From NCBI GenBank assembly GCA_025057115.1, contig JANWWZ010000010.1, positions 1 to 64,000 of the forward strand: a DNA stretch of 64,000 nucleotides, given 5' to 3'. The translations under genes were made by a program, and so were the position numbers. This document shows positions 54,986 to 61,504 of this stretch, one piece after another (positions within the stretch are counted from its first letter, which is position 1; each line of letters begins with the position of its first letter). The notes under the pieces are model-generated. The model saw nothing but the letters and a program-made list of their open reading frames with translations. It was not told the DNA's origin and did no database searches. Source of the stretch: Bernardetiaceae bacterium (GTDB lineage: Bacteria > Bacteroidota > Bacteroidia > Cytophagales > Thermoflexibacteraceae).

Positions 54986-56203
54986 TTACAACGATTCTAA
55001 GGCTTTTTGCACTTTCATAGCTGCTTCCTTGAGCGAAATGGCTGAAGTTACCCTTAGTCCAGATTCTTCAATAATACGGGCTGCTTCTTCGGCATTAGTA
55101 CCTTGCAAGCGAACAATAATAGGGACGTGTATATCTCCGATTTTTTTGTAGGCTTCTACTACTCCGTTGGCAACGCGGTCGCAGCGAACAATGCCTCCAA
55201 AAATGTTAATTAGAATAGCTTTTACGTTAGGGTCTTTGAGGATAATTCGGAAGCCCGCTTCAACTGTTTCAGCGCTAGCTCCTCCACCTACGTCCAAAAA
55301 GTTAGCAGGCTCTCCGCCAGAAAGTTTAATCATGTCCATTGTAGCCATTGCCAAACCAGCCCCATTGACCATACAACCCACATTCCCATCAAGTTTGACG
55401 TAGTTCAGTCCAGCGGCGGAGGCTTCTATTTCTAAGGGTTCTTCTTCACTTAAATCGCGAAGAGCAGCTAAGTCAGGGTGGCGAAATAGGGCGTTATCGT
55501 CTAAATTTACTTTGGCATCTACGGCAATAATTTGATTGTCAGAAGTTTTTAGACAAGGATTAATTTCAAACTGCACCGCGTCGATTTCATCGTATGCCTT
55601 GTAAAGAGCATGAATAAACTTGACCATGTTTTCATGGGCAAGACCAGTGAGCCCTAGTTGATCGGCAAGTTGTTGAGCTTGTTGAACTTGTAGCCCTTTG
55701 AGTGGATCTACCCAGATTTTAACAATTTTTTCGGGGTGGTGTTTGGCTACCTCTTCTATTTCCATGCCTCCTTCTGCACTAGCCATGATTACATTACAGG
55801 CTTTAGCGCGGTCTAACAAAATTGCTATGTAAAATTCCTTTGGTTGGCTTTCACCTGGATAGTACACATCTTGGGCAACAAGTACTTTATGAACTTTTTT
55901 TCCTTGCGGTCCAGTTTGTAAAGTTACCAACGTGTTTCCCAGTAAATTTCGGGCTACAGTTTCAACTTTTTCCAGAGAAGTGCAAAACTTTACTCCCTCT
56001 TGATGGGTCTCAATAGTTCTACCTTTTCCGCGTCCACCAGCGTGGATTTGAGCCTTTACTACCCACCCTTGAGTGCCAGTAAGTTCTTGAAGTTTACGGG
56101 CTGCCTCCAGGGCTTGCTGAGGCGTTTCAGCAACAATGCCTTCCTGTATGCCAACGCCGTAGCGCTTGAGTATTTCTTTGGCTTGGTATTCGTGAATATT
56201 CAT
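54986..56203 (-). CDS. sucC: Succinyl-CoA synthetase beta subunit
   Basis: A 405-residue subunit that binds nucleotide and succinate and pairs with SucD in the TCA cycle. The ATP-grasp domain (about 1-245) opens [17 protein letters not shown] and has [21 protein letters not shown] and [16 protein letters not shown]. The ligase domain (about 255-400) has [34 protein letters not shown] and [10 protein letters not shown]. It is about 15 residues longer than the E. coli subunit. It lies 54 bases downstream of the exonuclease gene on the same strand and is far from sucD. Confidence 0.95.
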   Translation of the reverse strand: MNIHEYQAKEILKRYGVGIQEGIVAETPQQALEAARKLQELTGTQGWVVKAQIHAGGRGKGRTIETHQEGVKFCTSLEKVETVARNLLGNTLVTLQTGPQGKKVHKVLVAQDVYYPGESQPKEFYIAILLDRAKACNVIMASAEGGMEIEEVAKHHPEKIVKIWVDPLKGLQVQQAQQLADQLGLTGLAHENMVKFIHALYKAYDEIDAVQFEINPCLKTSDNQIIAVDAKVNLDDNALFRHPDLAALRDLSEEEPLEIEASAAGLNYVKLDGNVGCMVNGAGLAMATMDMIKLSGGEPANFLDVGGGASAETVEAGFRIILKDPNVKAILINIFGGIVRCDRVANGVVEAYKKIGDIHVPIIVRLQGTNAEEAARIIEESGLRVTSAISLKEAAMKVQKALESL

Positions 56204-56257
56204 AAGTGCATTGATTGAGTACCAAAGTTATGTAACCCCTATTAATCCGCAAGGCGG

Positions 56258-56890
56258 TTATTCTTCCTCTTCTCCTTCCCAAAATTGCAACTCCTGTTCA
56301 ACAACTTTAAATTTTTGTGCATTTTTCATAATGAGAGCAATACAACGCCCTGTGAGAATAGCGTCTTCCAAAGCGTTATGCGTTTGGGTTTGTCTCTCCA
56401 TTCCAAAATACTCAGCCACGTTTTTTAGACTAAGGGACTTAGGGGTTTTAAGTCCATTACAACGCAAGATATGAAAATAAAAGTTGGAAAGCACAAATAG
56501 ATCTAAGGGACGATAGGAAAACTCCCAACTCATATGACATTTTTTATAAGCAAAGCGCAAAAAATTGATATCAGTCGTTACACTTTGTCCGCAAATGGTA
56601 ATTCGGCGCAACTGGCTGCGGTTTTGCAGGTGCAGTTCTTCTATCAACCAGTCTTCGAAATCTTCTAGCATTTCGTGGATCATGGGTGCATCTTCCAGAT
56701 CTGCTAAAGTGAGGTCGTGCACTTCGGAAGAAGGAATAGCAAAGCGTTCAGGGTGTTCAGGATATACATTAGTCAGATATGTAGCCAGTTGGTTCCATTG
56801 ATTATCGTAAAGCACTGCTCCTATTTGTATTATTTCGTGATAGTCTGGCTCCAGACCTGTAGTTTCTACATCAAACACTAAGTAAGGCAT
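56258..56890 (-). CDS. DEDDh 3'-5' exonuclease (DnaQ/RNase T-like)
   Basis: A 210-residue nuclease. Motif I is FDVETTGLE with D7 and E9, motif II is GQSVTTDINFLRFAY with its Asp, and motif III is THNALEDA with catalytic His and Asp near 171-176. The rest is family-typical (VHDLTLADLEDAP). Such proteins serve as the DNA polymerase III proofreading subunit or as RNA trimmers; no polymerase domain is attached. The C-terminus is very acidic (FWEGEEEE). It is upstream of sucC. Confidence 0.88.
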   Translation of the reverse strand: MPYLVFDVETTGLEPDYHEIIQIGAVLYDNQWNQLATYLTNVYPEHPERFAIPSSEVHDLTLADLEDAPMIHEMLEDFEDWLIEELHLQNRSQLRRITICGQSVTTDINFLRFAYKKCHMSWEFSYRPLDLFVLSNFYFHILRCNGLKTPKSLSLKNVAEYFGMERQTQTHNALEDAILTGRCIALIMKNAQKFKVVEQELQFWEGEEEE

Positions 56891-57023
56891 CTCAGTGGCA
56901 ATTTAACAGCTTTGCAAAATAAATCAATGTTGCTCAATTGCCTTCTAAGAATAACAGTGCAAGTCTCTGAGAGCAAAAGCAATAGGTTTGTCTCTTCAAA
57001 ATTTTTAGGTATGGACTCTTTTT

Positions 57024-57190
57024 TGCCATTGTTCGTGTCTTCACGAACAACATGTTTTGTTCATGCCTTGAAAACAACTCAGCAGCATAGCGGCGAGTAT
57101 TTTCTCTGCCATTGTTCGTGTCTTCACGAACAATACGTTTTGTTCATGCCTTGAAAACAACTCAGCAGCATAGCGGCGAGTATTTTCTTT
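57024..57190 (+). repeat. Two direct copies of the 83-bp 'B' element
   Basis: The unit starting TGCCATTGTTCGTG at 57024 is repeated at 57107, an 83-base offset with near identity, ending GCGAGTATTTTCT in both. Each begins with a hairpin of 10-bp arms (57028-57051 and 57111-57134, loop TCTT). An inverted relative lies at 28948-29032. Confidence 0.9.
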
Positions 57191-57224
57191 GGTTCATTCT
57201 TGCTTTTTGCGCTTTTAATCACAG

Positions 57225-57308
57225 GTTGTTCGTGAGGACACGAACAACGGCGGGGGTCGTTCATGGGGACATGAACAACGGCGGGGTTGTTTGTGGGACG
57301 TGAACAAC
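57225..57308 (+). repeat. Short hairpin array 'A' (three units)
   Basis: Three hairpins, each followed by GGCGGGG or GGCGAG, occupy 57225-57248 (arms GTTGTTCGTG/CACGAACAAC, loop AGGA), 57256-57279 (GTCGTTCATG/CATGAACAAC, loop GGGA) and 57286-57308 (a weaker stem with wobble pairs). They match the 28.5-kb array read on its minus strand. The stretch 56891-57465 otherwise contains no gene; it must hold the promoters of the divergent neighbours. Confidence 0.85.
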
Positions 57309-57465
57309 GGCGAGTTAAAAACTTTGCATGCCGTATTGCTAAAGAGATTGCATGTAAGATCTTTACCAATTACAAATGCGACTTGCCACAAGCTGGGGCG
57401 CAAAGTGCACACTTGCCAACTAAAATTGGTATTTTTTGTAGGCATTTTTTAAATTGCTCCGTAAG

Positions 57466-58479
57466 ATGGCAGTTATTAGTAAGAAAAAAATTGTTTACAA
57501 AATCAGTGAACGGCTGCGCCGCTTTTTGCACAAGTATGGCAAAGAAACAGCTATCCCTTTGCAATACGAAGATTTATGCCGTTTTGTCAGCTTTACTCCT
57601 CTTTACGACAAGCAAGGACGCGATACTCTCTGGATTACTGTTTATTATTCCGAAAGCGACCGCGAGTATATTTTCGACAGTTTGCGGCAAATTTATGCCC
57701 ATTTAAAAATTGCAGGGAATTTGTCTGTTATCAATCATCTTTATATTGACCGCATTGACCTTTGCACCTATGGAAATACAAAGCCATTTCGCGTGCGAAT
57801 TGTCAATAAAGTAAACGATAATTTTGATTATTTTTACGTAAAAATTGCAGACGCTTCGCGCATATATGGGCTTGAATTGGAAGATATTCTTTCGCCAAAC
57901 CGAGTGCGCTATTTGCTGCATAAGGATACACTCATAGAAGAGCACATTTTAGGCATCCCAGCTGACCAATTTATACGTACACATCTAAAAGATGTCAATA
58001 AAATTCGCCTTGCAAAAGAGTTTGTCAAGTTCAATGAGCGTTGTTTTATTCGCTTGTTGGGTGATATGCACTCCAGTAATTTTGTAATAGACACCACTCC
58101 TGACTTTGAAGAAATTCATTACCGCATGCGCGCCATCGATTTTGACCAGCAATGCTATGAAGGACGCAAATCCATTTACTTGCCACAATATTTCAAACAA
58201 AACAATCCTATCATAGAAATAGGCTACGAAGTGCTCACTCCTGAAAGTGTGCGGCAATACCAGTTAGAAGAACGCTTTATGATGGCTAATCGCCTGCGTG
58301 TGTCTCGCTATGTACTTAAAGACCTCATGGAGGTAATGGTGCAAGATACCATAGCTCCTAAAGAAAATACTGACCAGTTAAAAGAGGAACTTGCCCGCCA
58401 TTACAAACACGAGGAGTTCCTCAAGTGCAAGACAATGGGAGAGGTGCTCAAAACCAGCCTTAAACAACTTTTCCGCTAA
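57466..58479 (+). CDS. Unrecognised protein with kinase-fold-like GDxHxxN...DFD motifs
   Basis: A 337-residue cytoplasmic protein from ATG 57466 (MAVISKKKIVYKISERL); a TTG 12 bases earlier is also in frame. I do not recognise the family. Its C-terminal half has FIRLLGDMHSSNFVIDT (about 199-215) and then MRAIDFDQQCYEG (about 225-237). This spacing resembles the catalytic loop (HGDxHxxN) and metal-binding D(F)D of aminoglycoside-phosphotransferase and HipA-like kinases. No clear glycine-rich ATP loop is visible, although FRVRIVNKVNDNFDYFYVKI could supply the strand with the ATP-binding Lys. It is flanked upstream by the hairpin repeats and ends four bases from the convergent S9 peptidase gene. 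Confidence 0.7.
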   Translation: MAVISKKKIVYKISERLRRFLHKYGKETAIPLQYEDLCRFVSFTPLYDKQGRDTLWITVYYSESDREYIFDSLRQIYAHLKIAGNLSVINHLYIDRIDLCTYGNTKPFRVRIVNKVNDNFDYFYVKIADASRIYGLELEDILSPNRVRYLLHKDTLIEEHILGIPADQFIRTHLKDVNKIRLAKEFVKFNERCFIRLLGDMHSSNFVIDTTPDFEEIHYRMRAIDFDQQCYEGRKSIYLPQYFKQNNPIIEIGYEVLTPESVRQYQLEERFMMANRLRVSRYVLKDLMEVMVQDTIAPKENTDQLKEELARHYKHEEFLKCKTMGEVLKTSLKQLFR

Positions 58480-58483
58480 AGAG

Positions 58484-60793
58484 TCAATGTTTCAGCAAAT
58501 GGGTATCAAACAGTTTTAAAATGCGTTTATACTCGTCGGTCCAACTAGCAGGGTGAGTAAATCCATGGTCTTCTACAGGATAAATAGCCACTTCCCAATT
58601 GTCTTTACCCAGTTCGATCAATCGCTGAGCTAGTAGAACCACATCTTGAAAATGCACATTTACATCTACCATGCCATGACAAATAAGCAACGCGCCTTTT
58701 AATCCTTCAGCATGGTAAATAGGTGAACTTCTCACGTAGGCAGCACTATCCAGCACAGGAGTGTTGAGAATATTGCTGGTATAGGGGTGATTGTAGTGAG
58801 CCCAGTGAGTTACTGGACGGAGGGCAGCTCCTGCAGCAAATACTTCGGGAGCGGTAAACATAGCCATCAAAGTAATAAAACCGCCGTAACTGCCGCCGTA
58901 AATGCCTATGCGCTGGGGGTCAATGCCGTGTTTTTCTACTAACCATTTTGCTCCATCTATGTGGTCACTAAGGTCTTTTCCACCCATGTGTCGGTAGATA
59001 GCAGTTCGCCATTGGCGTCCATATCCCGCGCTGCCGCGATAGTCTATATCCAAAACGGTGTAGCCTTTGTCTGCTAGTAGGTTGTGAAACATGTACTCGC
59101 GAAAATAGCTACTCCAGCGCTTATGGGCATTTTGCAAATATCCAGCCCCGTGAACGAATAAGACAGCAGCACCGTTTTTCACTTCTGGCCGAGGAAGATA
59201 CAGTCTAGCATATACCTCCGCTCCATCAGAGGCTTTAAAAGTAATTACTTCAGGATCGCGCCAAGGATAGCGCTTAAATTCTTCGGACAGAGATTGAGTA
59301 ATTTGGCGCGGCGTGGCTCCTGACTTGTTCTCCATGATATAAATCTCCCAAGGGCGATTGCTGTAAGAATGCCTAATGGCGATAAATTTTTCATCAGGTG
59401 AGATGGCAAACTCGTTACCGCCAGTCAAAAAAGTAAGCCGTTGAGCATTGCCACCTCCGAGAGGAATTTTGTACAAGTGTTCTTCCCCAGGATGTACTTG
59501 GCTTGTGGCAATGTAAAAATGCTTTTTATCGCGGCTTAGCTTGGCAAAGCGGACTTCATAAGTGCCTGAGGTAAGAGCTTTTTTGTAGCCAGTGGTAATA
59601 TCAGCTACGTACAAATGCGACCAGCCCGTTTCCTCCGATTGAAACCATATGGTTTGATTATCTATCCAGCCCAAATTAGTGCCAATGCCAGGACCTGCTA
59701 CCCAAGCCTCGTCGTGCTGTCGGTCTATTGTTTTCAAACTAGCAGAAGAAGGCTCTACAACTGCAATCCATAAGTCCTTGTTATCTTGTGCGCGAATTAC
59801 TACAAGGGCAAATGTGCTGTTATCATTCCAAAGCATAGTGAGTGGAGTTACTTCGCGTCTTTTCTTGTGCTTTTCCGCCAAGTAAGTCGGGACCTGATCA
59901 ATACCTGGTAGGTTTAAAGGAGAGATGTAAAAGAGAGTATCGCGGCGGCGGTCGTAGAGTGCTATTTCGTAGCTTGCTTCTGCCTCTCCTACTTTGGGAC
60001 GTGCATTCAGGCTTTCGGTATAGCCAGAAGCGGTAACAAAATCAGGTACGATGGTTTGTTTGCTAGTAGAGGAGCGATTGGCAAGTCGAAAAAGAACGTA
60101 GTTGCCATCGGGGCTAATAGTGAGATTTTCCACCTGCTTCTCCTGGAAGTAATATTCCTTTGGTCGGGTAGGGCTAAGCTGTTTTTCAAGGGCTTGGCGA
60201 TTGGCTTCTTTTTCCTTCCTTTCTCTAAGAACTTGAAAAAGATTGTGTTGATCGGTTTCTAGCCAGGTTGCCTGTTGAGTTTTTTTACTTTCTGTGGGTG
60301 GGTTGCCGCGGCGAAAATTGGTCAGCTGTTCTAGTTTACTTGTATTGAGGTGCAATGCAAAAAGATTAATCCCTTGTTGAAAAAATACGCGATTGCCATC
60401 GGCACTTAAGCGCGGTCTAAGCTCAGGCTCAAGGGTTTGAGTGAGTTGGGTAGTAATGCCGCTGTTTAAGTCCTTGATGAAAATATCTCCATCTTTAGCA
60501 TACACGCGGCGCGTGCGAGCAGGATTGTAATCATCATTGCCAAAAGCAAGGGTGCGTTCTTCTTCAAGGGAGACTTTCCGCCATTTGCCTGTAACAGGGT
60601 CAGCAGCGTGTAGGCTTTTTTCTTGCCCCCAATCGAAATAAAGCGTTTTGCTGTCATCAGCCCAGCGCATATTTTCTGGAAAACTTCCCATCCATGTCGG
60701 ATGGCGCATGATATAGGGCACTGTTAAGGAAGGAGTTTGGCATAAAGCAGCAATAGTTGCCCATGCCATAGGCAAAACCAGCAAGTATTTCAT
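58484..60793 (-). CDS. Secreted S9-family prolyl oligopeptidase-like peptidase
   Basis: A 769-residue exported serine peptidase. The signal peptide is MKYLLVLPMAWATIAALCQ. A beta-propeller (about 30-500) contains TolB-like strands such as LSADGNRVFFQQGINLFALH and ISPDGNYVLFRL. The hydrolase domain (about 520-769) shows S635 in GIYGGSYGGF, D710 in HGMVDVNVHFQD and H743 in EDHGFTHP. The DPP-IV Glu-Glu motif seen in the paralogue at 7945 is absent, so an oligopeptidase or acylaminoacyl-peptidase activity is more likely. The gene is convergent with the kinase-like gene and follows the FMN reductase gene by 56 bases. Confidence 0.9.
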   Translation of the reverse strand: MKYLLVLPMAWATIAALCQTPSLTVPYIMRHPTWMGSFPENMRWADDSKTLYFDWGQEKSLHAADPVTGKWRKVSLEEERTLAFGNDDYNPARTRRVYAKDGDIFIKDLNSGITTQLTQTLEPELRPRLSADGNRVFFQQGINLFALHLNTSKLEQLTNFRRGNPPTESKKTQQATWLETDQHNLFQVLRERKEKEANRQALEKQLSPTRPKEYYFQEKQVENLTISPDGNYVLFRLANRSSTSKQTIVPDFVTASGYTESLNARPKVGEAEASYEIALYDRRRDTLFYISPLNLPGIDQVPTYLAEKHKKRREVTPLTMLWNDNSTFALVVIRAQDNKDLWIAVVEPSSASLKTIDRQHDEAWVAGPGIGTNLGWIDNQTIWFQSEETGWSHLYVADITTGYKKALTSGTYEVRFAKLSRDKKHFYIATSQVHPGEEHLYKIPLGGGNAQRLTFLTGGNEFAISPDEKFIAIRHSYSNRPWEIYIMENKSGATPRQITQSLSEEFKRYPWRDPEVITFKASDGAEVYARLYLPRPEVKNGAAVLFVHGAGYLQNAHKRWSSYFREYMFHNLLADKGYTVLDIDYRGSAGYGRQWRTAIYRHMGGKDLSDHIDGAKWLVEKHGIDPQRIGIYGGSYGGFITLMAMFTAPEVFAAGAALRPVTHWAHYNHPYTSNILNTPVLDSAAYVRSSPIYHAEGLKGALLICHGMVDVNVHFQDVVLLAQRLIELGKDNWEVAIYPVEDHGFTHPASWTDEYKRILKLFDTHLLKH

Positions 60794-60849
60794 GTGTCTT
60801 GGTTAGTTAGAAGGCATAAAAATACAGCATTCTCAGAGGCAATTAACGC

Positions 60850-61374
60850 TCAGAAGGCAAGCAAACTATTAATTTGATTATTTAGCTGGCGGAGATAGTT
60901 TTCATTTTGCAGTTGATTGCCGTTGAGGTTCTTTTCTATAAAAGGCATTTTGACGCGGTGAGCAAGGACATGAATACCTAAGTAATGCAGTACGTCGGTG
61001 AAATGGCTCAGAGCGGGTGCGCCTCCCTGCGGACCAGAGGATAAACCCACTAGCGCTGCTTTGCGATTTCTCCACGGATTAGGGTAGGGCATGCCGTCTA
61101 AAAAAGTTTTCAGCACCCCTGGAAAAGAGCCGTTGTATTCTGGAATAATAAAAACGAGTTTTTCAGCTTCAATGGCTTGCTGATAAAAGGCAACAAAGTT
61201 TGGGTTCTTGCCGCCGTTTTCGTACAGAGCGGAAAAAGCAAAGTCGTGTGGCAGTTGAGCAAGATCTAAAACAATAGTGTTTACCTTTTTTTCTTCCAAC
61301 AGTTTCCGATATAGTTGAGCAATATGACCAGTCAGGGAGCCAGTGCGGTTAGTGCCCGAAATAATAGCAATCAT
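60850..61374 (-). CDS. NADPH-dependent FMN reductase-like flavoprotein
   Basis: A 174-residue cytoplasmic flavodoxin-fold protein. ATG 61374 is used (MIAIISGTNRTGSLTGHIA); a TTG immediately before it is in frame. The FMN phosphate loop SGTNRTGSLT (about 6-15), the PEYNGSFPGVLKTFLD motif (about 77-92) and the late GLSSGPQGG isoalloxazine loop match the FMN_red family. Such enzymes reduce quinones, azo compounds or chromate using NAD(P)H. It lies upstream of the S9 peptidase on the same strand and is divergent from the M16 peptidase. Confidence 0.9.
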   Translation of the reverse strand: MIAIISGTNRTGSLTGHIAQLYRKLLEEKKVNTIVLDLAQLPHDFAFSALYENGGKNPNFVAFYQQAIEAEKLVFIIPEYNGSFPGVLKTFLDGMPYPNPWRNRKAALVGLSSGPQGGAPALSHFTDVLHYLGIHVLAHRVKMPFIEKNLNGNQLQNENYLRQLNNQINSLLAF

Positions 61375-61504
61375 CAATAAATTAACCTGCCAGTGAGAAA
61401 AATGTTTAGCTACTTGTTCTAAGTCAGTTTCACAGAGGGTTGCAAAAACTTTGGCAATACACTAACATTGCCTGGCATGTTTTTAATCTAAATTGTTACA
61501 ACAC

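Noticed and set aside
56912-57706. Open frames across the 57-kb repeat locus
   Set aside because: They consist of repeat sequence or run into the kinase-like gene in a different frame; no domain or conserved start.
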